Notes: a model not told the origin generated them from the sequence alone. DNA of 64,000 bases from Halopelagius longus (GCF_900100875.1 NZ_FNKQ01000004.1:1-64000); one strand, 5' to 3'; shown: positions 51,903 to 61,881, counted from the stretch's first letter. Made by a program: numbers and translations.

Positions 51903-53081
51903 CTACTCGAACGCCTGCTCGTACTCGGCGACGAATCCGAGCAAATCGTCGTACGTCGGCGGTTCGCCGTTTCGGACGAAGTAACCGGCGACGGCGTTGC
52001 CGACGACGAGCGAAGCGCCGGCCGTGAGGCCGGCTATCTCCGCGAACAGCAGTCCCGCGTTGAAGTGGTCGCCGGCGCTCGTCGTCAGCACCGGGTCGTC
52101 CGTCCGCGGGACGGCCGCCCGGTGGACGCCCTCCGGCGTCGCCGCGGCCACCTCCGTGGGCGAGTGGACCGCGTACCGCGTCACGCCGAGCACGTCGCGG
52201 GCGGTTTCGGCCGCGGTCCAAATCGACTCCACCTCCTCGTCGCCGTCGCGGAGGCCGGCGACAACGGCCGTCTCGGAGCGGTTCGCGCTCACGGTGACGG
52301 GGACGACGTCGTCGAGGGCCGAAAGCGACTCTGCGCCGGCCCTGATTCGGTCCGTCGAGAGGTGTCTGAGGTCGGCGGGATCCACGAACACCGTCTCGGG
52401 CGGGTCAGAGAGGAGCGGCCACAGTTCGGACCGGAGTCCGTCCCAGATGGTGGCCATCTCGGGGACGTTCGCCCAGTAGCCGACGCCGAGGGCCGCCGAC
52501 CCGTCCACGGCGTCGGCGAGCGTCTCCACCCCGACTCGGTCGGCGAGCGTCGTCCAGTCGAGTCGCGGTTGGCTCCCCGCCTCCTGCAGCATGAGTTTGC
52601 CGTCGCGGAACTCCACCGCGTCCGTGATGGTCGGGTCGCCGACGCTGTGCATCTCGTAGTCGCCGAACTCCGCCTCGAACGCGTCTCTCGGGGGCTCTCC
52701 GAACGTGCCGATGAGCGTCGGGTCGAATCCTAGTCGGCCGAAGGCGCGCGAGAGGTGGGCGGCGTGGCCGCCGGCCCGCGTTCCGAGGTGGCACCACTCG
52801 ACGGTCAGCGAACTGTCCGCCGCCACGGAGTCGCCGATTCGCGTTCCCAACTCGCCGAGCGTCTCCAACTCCGCGTACTCCTCCGCGCTCCGACGTTCGT
52901 CGACCATCTCGCGGACGTTGTCGACGAACCCGTCGAACCCGAAGGTGACCGCCGTCGCGGGCGGACGTTCCGGCAACTCGTCGCGGCAGGCCGCGAGATG
53001 CGCCGCCGTCTCGTCGTCGAGCAGTGACCGGTCGTCGCTTGTTCGTCTCACGGTTCGTCTCCGCCTCTCGGTCGAGGACAC
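51903..53081 (-). CDS. PfkB family carbohydrate kinase
   Basis: A 392-residue ribokinase-fold kinase starting at GTG. The N-terminal part has VTFGFDGFVDNV and HLGTRAGGHAAHLSRAFGRLGFDPTLIGTFG. The C-terminal catalytic motif is TTSAGDHFNAG with Asp338 as base. It is longer than typical 2-keto-3-deoxygluconate kinases (~310-320). Substrate is undetermined; a keto-deoxy-sugar acid or fructose-like sugar is likely, given the aldolase downstream. It is divergent from the CUT1 importer, with a ttttatt TATA-like element on the minus strand in the gap. Confidence 0.82.
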   Translation of the reverse strand: MSSTERRRRTVRRTSDDRSLLDDETAAHLAACRDELPERPPATAVTFGFDGFVDNVREMVDERRSAEEYAELETLGELGTRIGDSVAADSSLTVEWCHLGTRAGGHAAHLSRAFGRLGFDPTLIGTFGEPPRDAFEAEFGDYEMHSVGDPTITDAVEFRDGKLMLQEAGSQPRLDWTTLADRVGVETLADAVDGSAALGVGYWANVPEMATIWDGLRSELWPLLSDPPETVFVDPADLRHLSTDRIRAGAESLSALDDVVPVTVSANRSETAVVAGLRDGDEEVESIWTAAETARDVLGVTRYAVHSPTEVAAATPEGVHRAAVPRTDDPVLTTSAGDHFNAGLLFAEIAGLTAGASLVVGNAVAGYFVRNGEPPTYDDLLGFVAEYEQAFE

Positions 53082-53344
53082 CGCCGGCGGTCGCGCCGCC
53101 GATGGTTGGAACTTTGGTTCACGCTACCACGTCAGCGTACTCGACGTATCCCGGCGGTTTAATAAAACTTGGTACGAGGCGGTTCGTTCGATCGAACCTG
53201 CGGTATCAGCGCTCTCGCTGCGGTTTAGTCTCGTGACGACCGCGCCCACCGACCCGTCCCGCCATAGTGACAAATGGTAACGAGTGTGTCTAATGAATAA
53301 TTTTATACTATGCGGCTCACTGTCTTGGACAGAGGTCTACGACG

Positions 53345-54763
53345 ATGACCGACAGCAACAGACGGAGTTTCATCAAGAGAGCGGCGAGTGCGGGAGTCCT
53401 CGCCGGTCTCGCAGGGTGTACCAGAGGCGGAACCAACAGCGCCGGTACCGGGGGCTCCGGCGACGGAACCGGGACCGGGGGCGGCGGGTCCGACGAGTTG
53501 GCAATCCCGCTCAGCGAGTACGACGCCGACATCGACTGGCGGCAGTTCGAGGGGTCTTCGATAAACATCGGCGCGGTCAACCACACGTGGGTGTCCGCTA
53601 TCAAGCCCGCCATCCCCGTCTTCGAGGAACTGACCGGCATCGACGTGGTGTGGAACGTCCTCCCCGAACAGCAGTTCCGGACGAAGCGGTTGACCGACGT
53701 GAGCACCGGCGCGGGGAAGTTCGACGTGTTCTTCCTCGACCAGGTCGTCAACCAGTTCCGCGAGTCCGGGTGGCTCCAACCCCTCGACCCGTACTTCGAA
53801 GACGAGAGCCTGTACGACGAGGACTGGTTCAAGCCGGACGACCTGTTCGAGGCGACGAAGTGGCAGGCCCACGGCGGCGGGTACAGCGACACGTGGACCG
53901 GCATGCCGATAACCGTCGAGGTGCAGACCCAGTTCTACCGGACGGACCTCTACGAAAAGCACGGACTGGAGGTCGCAGAGACCTTAGAGGAGTTCGTCGC
54001 CAACGCCCAGGCGATACAGGAAGCCGAGTCCGGCGTGGTCGGCACCGCCGGCCGCGGACAGAAGGGCTACGGGATGAACATCTACATCCTCAACACGTTC
54101 ATCCGCCAGTTCGGCGCGAAGCTGTGGGACAGCTACCCCGACGATTCGGGCCTCGACAGCGAGGGTGCCATCTCGGCCGGGAAGTGGTACGTCGACCTGC
54201 TACGGAACTACGGCCCGGAGGGCGCGTCGAGTCAGACGTGGTCGGACGTCCTCTCGACGATGCAGTCCGGGAACGCCGGTCACATCGTCGCCGACGCTAA
54301 CCTCTTTTGGCCCGGCCTGACGGACCCCGAGTCCTCGGACGTCGCCGACAAGATCGGTATCGGCAAGGTTCCCTCCCCCGCCGAGGGGAGCTTCACGACC
54401 AACTCCTACGCGTGGCAGATTTCGACGTCGAAGAACGCCAAGAACTCGAAGCAGGCGTTCCTGTTCATGCTGTGGGCGTCTTCGAAGCCGACCACAGACT
54501 GGATGCACGTCGAGAACGACGCGGCGTTCGCCGTCCGGAAGTCGGTGTGGGAGAACGACGAGTTCCGCTCTCGGGTGGGCGAGAACTTCGCGCAGGTCAC
54601 GCTCGAATCGCTCAAGAAGTCGAAGCCCGACCCGTTCGACAGGAAGTACCCCGAGTGGGGACAGAAGTACTCCGAGGAACTCCAGACCGCCATCGCGGGC
54701 GACCAGTCGGCGGAGGAAGCCCTCAAGAACGCGGCCGAGAGCGCCGAATCGGCGGTCAACTGA
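53345..54763 (+). CDS. Sugar ABC transporter substrate-binding lipoprotein (CUT1 family)
   Basis: A 472-residue exported binding protein. It has the Tat motif NRRSFIKRAA, lipobox LAGC (Cys25) and a Gly/Ser/Thr linker. The mature part resembles family-1 solute-binding proteins (IPVFEELTGIDVVWNVLPEQ, FDVFFLDQVVNQF, GVVGTAGRGQKGYGMN, AGHIVADANLFWPG, TNSYAWQISTSKNAKNSKQA). A TATA box (ttttatact) lies at ~53301. It heads a four-gene importer followed by dgoD, so the ligand is probably galactose, galactonate or an oligosaccharide. Confidence 0.92.
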   Translation: MTDSNRRSFIKRAASAGVLAGLAGCTRGGTNSAGTGGSGDGTGTGGGGSDELAIPLSEYDADIDWRQFEGSSINIGAVNHTWVSAIKPAIPVFEELTGIDVVWNVLPEQQFRTKRLTDVSTGAGKFDVFFLDQVVNQFRESGWLQPLDPYFEDESLYDEDWFKPDDLFEATKWQAHGGGYSDTWTGMPITVEVQTQFYRTDLYEKHGLEVAETLEEFVANAQAIQEAESGVVGTAGRGQKGYGMNIYILNTFIRQFGAKLWDSYPDDSGLDSEGAISAGKWYVDLLRNYGPEGASSQTWSDVLSTMQSGNAGHIVADANLFWPGLTDPESSDVADKIGIGKVPSPAEGSFTTNSYAWQISTSKNAKNSKQAFLFMLWASSKPTTDWMHVENDAAFAVRKSVWENDEFRSRVGENFAQVTLESLKKSKPDPFDRKYPEWGQKYSEELQTAIAGDQSAEEALKNAAESAESAVN

Positions 54764-54812
54764 TGCCCGCCGCGGAACCGGGCGAGAGCGACCGAAACCC
54801 CGACAGCAACCA

Positions 54813-55748
54813 ATGAGCACCCAAACGAAAACCGAGACGCAGAACGGATTCACGCTGACGAGGGTCCGAGAACTGTGGAACGAGTACCTCCCGTACTGGT
54901 TCATGACGCCGATGGTGTTGGTGATGCTCCTCATCACCGTCTTCCCCGGCGTCTACGACCTCTATCTCAGCTTCGTCCAGTACGACTTGGCGAGTCCGGA
55001 CACGATGGGCGCGTTCGCGGGGCTGAGTAACTTCCAGACGGCGTTCGCGGAGGCCGGCGCGGCCCACTCGTTCGCAATCACGCTGGCGTTCGTCGCCGGA
55101 GCGCTGACGTTAGAGACGAGTATCGGGTTCGTCTTGGCCGCACTCGTCACCGGCGTGCGTTCGGACCGGATGCGGAAGTTCTACCGGGTGGCGTTCATCC
55201 TCCCGATGGCCGTCGCGCCGGTGTCGTTGGCGACGATATTCCGCATCATGCTGAATACGGAAGTCGGCGTGGTTCCGTACCTCATCGCCACGTACACGCC
55301 GTTCGCCGCGCCGAACTTCCTCAGCGACGTGCCGCTTCTGACGGTCATCCTCGTCGACACGTGGAACTGGACGCCGTTCATGTTCATCATCTTCTACGCC
55401 GGCCTCTCGTCGGTGCCGGACACCCTCGTCGAGGCGGCGCGGGTGGACGGCGCGCCCCTGTGGCGGCGGTACGTCCACGTCGTCGTCCCCTACCTCAAAC
55501 CGGTGCTGTTCGTCGCCGTCCTCATCAGACTCATCGACCTCTTCCGGACGTTCGGGCTGGTGTTCAGCCTCACGCGCGGCGGCCCGGGGTCGGCGACGCA
55601 GCTCGTGAGCATCAACATCTTCGAGCAGGGGTTCAAGTTCGTGGACCTCGGCGTCGCCAGCGCCATCGCCATCGTCTACCTCGTCGGCATCGTCGCGCTC
55701 TGTAACGTCCTCATCTCGAAGGTGGGCTTCGAGGGGGTGTGGAACTGA
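54813..55748 (+). CDS. Sugar ABC transporter permease (MalF/UgpA type)
   Basis: A 311-residue membrane protein with six helices. The EAA loop reads VEAARVDGAPLWRRYVHVVVPYLKPV, the ATPase contact site. It starts 49 bp after the binding protein gene and overlaps the next permease start (ATGA). Confidence 0.93.
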   Translation: MSTQTKTETQNGFTLTRVRELWNEYLPYWFMTPMVLVMLLITVFPGVYDLYLSFVQYDLASPDTMGAFAGLSNFQTAFAEAGAAHSFAITLAFVAGALTLETSIGFVLAALVTGVRSDRMRKFYRVAFILPMAVAPVSLATIFRIMLNTEVGVVPYLIATYTPFAAPNFLSDVPLLTVILVDTWNWTPFMFIIFYAGLSSVPDTLVEAARVDGAPLWRRYVHVVVPYLKPVLFVAVLIRLIDLFRTFGLVFSLTRGGPGSATQLVSINIFEQGFKFVDLGVASAIAIVYLVGIVALCNVLISKVGFEGVWN

Positions 55749-56620
55749 TGGCGACGAACGAACCGACGAAACCGTCCCGCCGGTTCTCCCAGACCACCAG
55801 AGAGCGACTCGCGTCCGTCGGTCGTCACGCGGTCCTCCTGACGTGGTCGTTCGTAGTGCTGTTCCCCCTCTACTGGATCGTCTCGATGTCGCTGAAACCC
55901 CCGCGGGAGGCCATCTCGCTGCCGCCGGACTGGATATTCCTCCCGACGGTCTACAACTACATGCAGCTCGCACAGGAGTCGAGTTTCATCGCGGCGTTCG
56001 CCAACAGTCTCGTCATGGTGACGGCGTCGGTGATAATCGTCCTCCTCATCGGCGTCCCGGCGGCGTACGTCCTCTCTCGCTACGACGTGCCCAAACAGCG
56101 GGACGTGCTGGTGTGGATCCTCTCCTCGCGGATGCTCCCGCCCATCGCGGTGGTCATCCCCTTCTTCGTCATCTTCAGGGCGTTGAACCTGTACGACACC
56201 CGCATGGGGATGGTGTTCATGTACGTCACCATCAACATCTCGCTCGTCGTCTGGGTGATGAAGGCGTTCTTCGACGGCATCCCCGAGAGCCTCGAAGAGG
56301 CCGCGAAGGTGGACGGCGCGACGCAGTTTCAGGCGTTCCGGCGCGTCGTCCTCCCGTCGGCCAAGCCCGGCATCTTCTCGGTGGCCATCATCAGCTTCAT
56401 CTTCGCGTGGATAGAACTGCTGTTCTCGCTCGTGTTGACGAACAACCGGGCGGTGACGGTGTCGATGCAGGTGTACCAGTTCATCGGCGTCCGCCAGATA
56501 GAGTGGGGACTGCTCGCCGCCGCTTCGACGGCGATAATCGTTCCCGTGCTGGTGTTCGTCGTGGCGGTCAACGAGTACCTCGCGGCCGGACTCAGCTTCG
56601 GCGTGGTGCTCAAAGAATGA
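55748..56620 (+). CDS. Sugar ABC transporter permease (MalG/UgpE type)
   Basis: A 290-residue membrane protein. The ATG at 55748 overlaps the upstream stop; a GTG three codons upstream is less likely. It begins with a soluble tail, then WSFVVLFPLYWIVSMSLKPPRE. The EAA loop is LEEAAKVDGATQFQAFRRVVLPSAKPG. It pairs with the upstream permease to form the channel. Confidence 0.93.
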   Translation: MATNEPTKPSRRFSQTTRERLASVGRHAVLLTWSFVVLFPLYWIVSMSLKPPREAISLPPDWIFLPTVYNYMQLAQESSFIAAFANSLVMVTASVIIVLLIGVPAAYVLSRYDVPKQRDVLVWILSSRMLPPIAVVIPFFVIFRALNLYDTRMGMVFMYVTINISLVVWVMKAFFDGIPESLEEAAKVDGATQFQAFRRVVLPSAKPGIFSVAIISFIFAWIELLFSLVLTNNRAVTVSMQVYQFIGVRQIEWGLLAAASTAIIVPVLVFVVAVNEYLAAGLSFGVVLKE

Positions 56621-56705
56621 CCGCGAGACGGAACGGTCGGTCGGTATCGCTCGCAAATCGCGCCCGGACGGCGGGGCTACACAGCCGTGTGCGGAACGCA
56701 GGACA

Positions 56706-57875
56706 ATGGCAAGCATCAACATCGACGACGTGACGAAGCGATTCGGAGAGGGAACGAACGAAGTCGTCGCCGTGGACGACATCTCGATGGAGATACGGGA
56801 CGGCGAGTTCGTCGTCTTCGTCGGCCCCTCCGGGAGCGGAAAGTCCACGCTCCTCCGGATGGTCGCCGGCCTCGAACGGCAGAGCGAGGGCGACATCGTC
56901 ATCGGCGATACCATCGTCAACGAACTCGGCCCGCGTGCGAGGGACATCGCGATGGTGTTCCAGAACTACGCGCTGTACCCGAACATGACGGTCCGAGAGA
57001 ACATGTCCTTCGGGCTGAAGATGTCCACGGGGCTCTCCGAGGAGGAGATAGCCGAACGCGTCGAGAGCACGGCGGAGATGATGGGCATCCACTCGCTCCT
57101 CGACAACACCCCGGGGGAGATGTCCGGCGGACAACAGCAACGGGTCGCACTCGGGCGCGCCATCGTCCGCGACCCGAACGTCTTCCTGATGGACGAACCC
57201 CTCTCGAACTTAGACGCGAAGCTGCGCGCCGAGATGCGGACGGAGATAAACCGCCTGCAGAACGACCTCGGCGTCACGACGCTGTACGTCACGCACGACC
57301 AGACGGAGGCGATGACGATGGGCGACCGACTCGTCGTCCTCGACCACGGCGAACTCCAGCAGATAGGGACGCCGTTGGAGTGTTTCTACCGGCCGGCGAA
57401 CCGGTTCGTCGCGGGCTTCATCGGCGAACCCTCGATGAACTTCTTCGAGGGCCACACCGAGGGCGGGACGCTCCGCCTCGACGGCTTCGACTACGACCTG
57501 ACCGAGCGGATGCAGTCGTCCGTCGAACCCTCGACGGACGTCGCCCTCGGAGTTCGGCCGGAGGACCTGTCGCTGAACGACCAGCCTGCGGGCGGCAACG
57601 AGTTCGAAGCCGTCGTGGACGTCGTCGAACCGATGGGGAGCGTCTCCTACGTCTACCTGCGCCCCGAGAACGGGGCGAAGACGGACGAGCCGTTCATCGT
57701 CGAAACCGACGGACAGCGCCCCATCAGCGAGGACGAACGCGTGTACGTCGAAGTGCCGAACCGGGACGTGCACCTCTTCGACGGCGACACCGGGGAGACG
57801 GTCCACCAGCGCCGACTGGACGACCGGGCGCAGGTCGCTCTCCAAGAGCACGTGCAGGCGATACGCACGCAGTAG
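56706..57875 (+). CDS. Sugar ABC transporter ATP-binding protein (MsmX/UgpC type)
   Basis: A 389-residue ATPase. Walker A is GPSGSGKST (Lys46), the signature is MSGGQQQRVALGRA, Walker B is VFLMDEPLSNLD and the H-loop is LYVTHDQTEAM. The C-terminal ~140 residues form the TOBE/OB regulatory domain (LGVRPEDLSL). It completes the CUT1 importer and is 85 bp after the second permease. Confidence 0.94.
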   Translation: MASINIDDVTKRFGEGTNEVVAVDDISMEIRDGEFVVFVGPSGSGKSTLLRMVAGLERQSEGDIVIGDTIVNELGPRARDIAMVFQNYALYPNMTVRENMSFGLKMSTGLSEEEIAERVESTAEMMGIHSLLDNTPGEMSGGQQQRVALGRAIVRDPNVFLMDEPLSNLDAKLRAEMRTEINRLQNDLGVTTLYVTHDQTEAMTMGDRLVVLDHGELQQIGTPLECFYRPANRFVAGFIGEPSMNFFEGHTEGGTLRLDGFDYDLTERMQSSVEPSTDVALGVRPEDLSLNDQPAGGNEFEAVVDVVEPMGSVSYVYLRPENGAKTDEPFIVETDGQRPISEDERVYVEVPNRDVHLFDGDTGETVHQRRLDDRAQVALQEHVQAIRTQ

Positions 57876-57971
57876 GGCGACGCCGACGGCGGCGCATCAG
57901 TACTCCTCGCCGCCGAGTGCGCTCCGCCGGCGTCCCGCCCTTTCAAGTGGTTACTCGCGAATAGGCCGCCC

Positions 57972-59123
57972 ATGCAAATCACGGACTACGAACTGTACGC
58001 GGTGCCGCCGCGGTGGTTACTGCTGAAACTGGAGACGGACGACGGGACAGTGGGGTGGGGAGAGCCGATAGTCCAAGGGCGGCTCGAGACGGTCCGATCG
58101 GCGGTCACCGAACTCGTCGAGGGGTACCTGTTGGGTGCGGACCCCCTTCGGACCGAGTACCACTGGCGGAAGCTCTACCAAGGCGGGTACTTTCGCGGCG
58201 GCCCCGTCCTGATGAGCGCGCTCTCCGGCATCGACCAAGCGCTGTGGGACCTCAAAGGGCGGCACTACGGCGCGCCGGTGCACGAACTGCTCGGCGGCCA
58301 CGTCCGCGACCGGATGCTCGTCCACCAGTGGATCGGCGGCAGCTCCTGCGCGGGCATCGCCGAGTCGGCGTCCGAGTACGTCGAGGAGGGGTTCCGCGCG
58401 CTCAAGTTGAACCTCGTCGGGGAGTTCAGACCGTTGGAGACCCAACGCGTCGCCGACCGGGCGATAGAGCGGATAGCGGCGGTTCGAGACGCCGTCGGCG
58501 AGGACGTGTTCCTCGGCGTGGACTTCCACGGCCGCGTCTCGAAGCCCATGACCGCAGACCTCCTTAGACGGCTCGAACCGTTCGACCCCATGTTCGTCGA
58601 CCAACCGCTCTCTCCGGAGCACGACGACTCCTTCGCCGAACTCGCGGCGCGCACCTCGGTTCCCGTCTCGACCGGCGAGCGACTCTACTCTCGGTACGAC
58701 TTCAAGCCCCTGTTCGTCGAGGACGCCGTCTCGGTCATCCAACCGGACGTCACGCACGTCGGCGGAATCACCGAACTCCGCAAGGTAGCCTCGATGGCCG
58801 AGTCGTTCGACGTCGCGGTCGTCCCCCACTGTCCGCTCAGTCCGGTCGCCTTCGCCGCCTGCCTGCAGGTGGGGTTCTGCTCGCAGAACGTCGTCATGCA
58901 GGAACAGGATTTGGGCCTCGAAGACCCCGGGTCGAGTCCGGCGCTCGCGTACTTGGAAGACCCCGGCGTCTTCACCTTCGAGGACGGGTACGTCGAACGG
59001 CCGGAGGGGCCGGGACTCGGAATCGAGGTGGACGAATCGTACGTTCGCGAACAGGCGCAGACGCACGTCAACTGGTACAATCCGGTCTGGCACCACGAGG
59101 ACGGCAGCGTCGCCGAGTGGTGA
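57972..59123 (+). CDS. dgoD: D-galactonate dehydratase (enolase superfamily)
   Basis: A 383-residue enzyme converting D-galactonate to 2-keto-3-deoxygalactonate. Matches to DgoD run through VGWGEPIVQGR, FRGGPVLMSALSGIDQALWD, VDFHGRVSKPM (Asp ligand and His), TGERLYSRYDF (Glu ligand), IQPDVTHVGGITE, VPHCPLSP (catalytic His), and the diagnostic ending WYNPVWHHEDGSVAEW. The second ligand, normally Glu in IEEP, appears as Asp in VDQP. It follows the CUT1 importer by 96 bp. In Haloferax volcanii galactose is degraded through galactonate by the De Ley-Doudoroff route, which fits here. Confidence 0.88.
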   Translation: MQITDYELYAVPPRWLLLKLETDDGTVGWGEPIVQGRLETVRSAVTELVEGYLLGADPLRTEYHWRKLYQGGYFRGGPVLMSALSGIDQALWDLKGRHYGAPVHELLGGHVRDRMLVHQWIGGSSCAGIAESASEYVEEGFRALKLNLVGEFRPLETQRVADRAIERIAAVRDAVGEDVFLGVDFHGRVSKPMTADLLRRLEPFDPMFVDQPLSPEHDDSFAELAARTSVPVSTGERLYSRYDFKPLFVEDAVSVIQPDVTHVGGITELRKVASMAESFDVAVVPHCPLSPVAFAACLQVGFCSQNVVMQEQDLGLEDPGSSPALAYLEDPGVFTFEDGYVERPEGPGLGIEVDESYVREQAQTHVNWYNPVWHHEDGSVAEW

Positions 59124-59175
59124 CGAACGCCCGGTCACCCCCACGTTTTTGATAGTTCCACCCGTCGAAGCGGGT

Positions 59176-60207
59176 ATGAAGGCCGCAGTTTTGGTCGAAC
59201 CGAACGAGTTCGAGATTCGGCAACGCCCCGACCCCTCGCCCGGCCCCGACGACGTCCTCGTCGCGGTTCGGGACGTCGGCATCTGCGGGTCGGACGTGCA
59301 CTACTACGAGCACGGGCGAATCGGCGACTACGTCGTCGAGGACCCCCTCGTCCTCGGCCACGAGAGCGCGGGCGAAGTCGTCGACGTCGGCGAGAACGTC
59401 GAGGGCCTCGCGCCCGGCGACCGGGTGGCGCTCGAACCGGGCGTCCCCTGTCGCCGGTGCGCCCACTGCAAGCGCGGGGACTACCACCTCTGCGAGGACG
59501 TCGAGTTCATGGCGACGCCGCCGCACGACGGCGCGTTCGCGGAGTACGTCTCCTGGCCCGCCGACTTCGCGTACGAACTTCCGGAGAACGTCTCGACCAC
59601 CGAAGGCGCACTCTGCGAACCGCTCTCGGTGGGTATCCACGCGTGTCGCCGGGGGAACGTCGGAACCGGAGACACCGTACTCGTCGCCGGTGCGGGTCCC
59701 ATCGGACTACTGACGATGGAGGCGGCGTTCGCCGCGGGCGCGACGGACGTCCTCGTCACCGACGTGGTTCCGGAGAAACTCGACTTCGCCGAGGAACGCG
59801 GCGCGGACCTGACCATCGACGTCTCGGAGACGGACGCGGCGACGGCCGTCGCGAAGTACACCGACGGCGCGGGTGCCGACGTCGTCGTCGAGGCGTCCGG
59901 GGCGGAACCGTCCATCCGTTCGACCATCGACGCCGTCCGCCGCGGCGGCACCGTCGTGTTGGTGGGCCTCGCCGACGAGGCGGAGGTTCCCTTCGACGTC
60001 CTCGACGTCATCGACAACGAACTCGACGTCCACGGGTCGTTCCGCTACAAGAACACGTACGACGCGGCTATCGGCCTCCTCGAAGACGACGCCGTGGACG
60101 TGGACGGCATCGTGGAGTTCGAGTCGTCGCTCGACGATATCGACGACGCCTTCCGCAACGCGGTGGACCCCGCCGTCGTCAAGGGGATGATAACCGTCTC
60201 CGAGTGA
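59176..60207 (+). CDS. Zinc-dependent sugar/polyol dehydrogenase (MDR)
   Basis: A 343-residue MDR enzyme. Start MKAAVLVEPNEFE lies ~27 nt after tttttgata. It has GICGSDVHYYEHG, LGHESAGEVVDVG, the structural zinc site CRRCAHCKRGDYHLC and the Rossmann motif VLVAGAGPIGLL. It is a close paralogue of the gene at 40153 (both have SDxHYY.HG and the EPLSVGIHAC-like region). After dgoD, a galactose- or polyol-oxidising step is plausible. Confidence 0.88.
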   Translation: MKAAVLVEPNEFEIRQRPDPSPGPDDVLVAVRDVGICGSDVHYYEHGRIGDYVVEDPLVLGHESAGEVVDVGENVEGLAPGDRVALEPGVPCRRCAHCKRGDYHLCEDVEFMATPPHDGAFAEYVSWPADFAYELPENVSTTEGALCEPLSVGIHACRRGNVGTGDTVLVAGAGPIGLLTMEAAFAAGATDVLVTDVVPEKLDFAEERGADLTIDVSETDAATAVAKYTDGAGADVVVEASGAEPSIRSTIDAVRRGGTVVLVGLADEAEVPFDVLDVIDNELDVHGSFRYKNTYDAAIGLLEDDAVDVDGIVEFESSLDDIDDAFRNAVDPAVVKGMITVSE

Positions 60208-60811
60208 TTCGACTCGTCGGCCGTCGGCCGCAATCGTTCCGCGGTCGGACCGCCGCTATCGTCGTCCGCGCTACCGTCGAGACGACCCCATACGACGAGC
60301 GGTCTACGGCCCGCGCGACGAACATCGCGGACTCGTTCCGCCGGTTTTACGGGAGAGGAACGGCCGTCGCGCCGGTGTGACGATACGGAACGACGGAGGC
60401 GTCCCGTTCGACGGGAGCGACCCGCGGACGAGTCGGGAGGCGGAGGCGGACTATCCTGTCTCGTCCCGACGGGTACTCGACCGGTAAGCGGCGCGGAAAT
60501 CCACCGGCGGCGAGGCCGTCTCGATGTCGGCGGCCGGCGGGTTGGACGAACGGCCCGCGGACGGTCCCGTTCGCTCGGCCGGCGTTACAGTCGTCCCTCG
60601 GTCACGGATTCCGATGACGGACGGGCGTTCGGCTTCGTCGCACGGAGGAGAATCCGGCTTCCGCGGAGTCTCTCGTGCGGGACGCGGTGAGACAGTCGCT
60701 CTGACCGGCAGTGTCCGCAGTTCGAGCGACTCCGTTCCCGTGTCCTCATGGTACTGTCTCGTGCGACGACAGTAAACGGGGAGCGCGCGCCGCCTCCGAC
60801 TCGGAGGGGCC
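60208..60811. other. GC-rich spacer without a supportable gene
   Basis: About 600 bp. Open frames exist because of high GC, but they are arginine-rich and lack protein-like composition. No repeat or promoter stands out. Confidence 0.4.
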
Positions 60812-61681
60812 TCAGACGACCGTGACGGTGTTTTCGAGGACGCCGATGTCGTCCACTTCGATGCGGACGTCGTCGCCCTCCTGCAGGGTGAAGTCGTCGC
60901 TCGGGACGAGTGCCGTGCCCGTCAGGAGAACCGCCGTCTCGGGGACGGTGTTGTGACGCGCGTAGTAGGAGACGAGTTCCTCGCAGGATTTGACCATCTC
61001 GGCGGTGGAGGCGGACTCCTCGTACAGTACCTCGCCGTCGCGTTCGATGGTCATCGTCATGCCGAGGTTCTGCGCGTCGCCGATGTCGGCGGCGGAGGTG
61101 ATGCAGGGGCCGATAGAACAGCAGCGGTCGTACACCTTCGCCTGCGGGAGGTAGAGGGGGTTTTCGCCCTCGATGGACCGACTGCTCACGTCGTTGCCGA
61201 CGGTGTAGCCCACGATGTCGCCGCGGTAGAGGACGACGCCCAACTCCGGTTCCGGAACGTCCCACGAGGAGTCCCCGCGGATTCCGACCGCCTCGTTCGG
61301 GCCGACGGTCCGACTCGCCGTCGCCTTGAAGAATATCTCGGGGCGCTCCCCCTCGTAGACGTCCAGATACACGTCGGGCATCCCGCTTTCGGCCTCTCGG
61401 GCCTGTTCGCTGATGTGGTACGTCACGCCCGCCGCCCACACCTCGTCCGGAACGACCGGCCGCCGGGCCCGTTCGGACAGGTCGTCCGCCGGGAACGAAT
61501 CCGCCTCGTCGAGCAGTCCACGCGCGACGTCGTCGACGCTCTGATTCGTTATGTCCGCGGCCCGCGCGAGGTCGGAGAACGTCTCCACCTTCGGATTCGA
61601 ACTCGTCAAGTCGAAGGCGTCGTCCTCGTCTCGTGCGACGAGTGCCGGTCGCTCCGCACCCGCTAATGCGTAGTACTGCAT
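60812..61681 (-). CDS. 2-keto-3-deoxy-D-pentonate (arabinonate/xylonate) dehydratase, FAH family (XacE/KdaD type)
   Basis: A 289-residue enzyme of the fumarylacetoacetate hydrolase superfamily. The start MQYYALAGAE (61681) follows a TATA-like caattatgtg by ~27 nt; the open frame further upstream is arginine-rich and not coding. The block GPNEAVGIRGDSSWDVPEPELG carries the metal-binding Glu pair, and YTVGNDVSSRSIEGENPLYLPQAKVYD is typical of archaeal 2-keto-3-deoxyarabinonate dehydratase. It is divergent from the aldehyde dehydrogenase gene that would take the product. A hydrolase for 2,4-diketo-3-deoxy-rhamnonate/fuconate is the main alternative. Confidence 0.8.
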   Translation of the reverse strand: MQYYALAGAERPALVARDEDDAFDLTSSNPKVETFSDLARAADITNQSVDDVARGLLDEADSFPADDLSERARRPVVPDEVWAAGVTYHISEQAREAESGMPDVYLDVYEGERPEIFFKATASRTVGPNEAVGIRGDSSWDVPEPELGVVLYRGDIVGYTVGNDVSSRSIEGENPLYLPQAKVYDRCCSIGPCITSAADIGDAQNLGMTMTIERDGEVLYEESASTAEMVKSCEELVSYYARHNTVPETAVLLTGTALVPSDDFTLQEGDDVRIEVDDIGVLENTVTVV

Positions 61682-61881
61682 GCGTTCAGTTACCGGATAC
61701 TGCCACATAATTGTTAGCAAATGTCGACGTATCGGCCGGTGGGGCTCGCCTCGCCGTGGGCGGGTCCGCGTTCGGACGGGAGTTAGAAGAGCACGCCGCC
61801 CGAAGTGTCGCATTTCCCGGAGTTCCAGCATCACATTCACCGAAAAATCCCTAAGGCATGCGGGCGTACGTCCCGGTGCCC

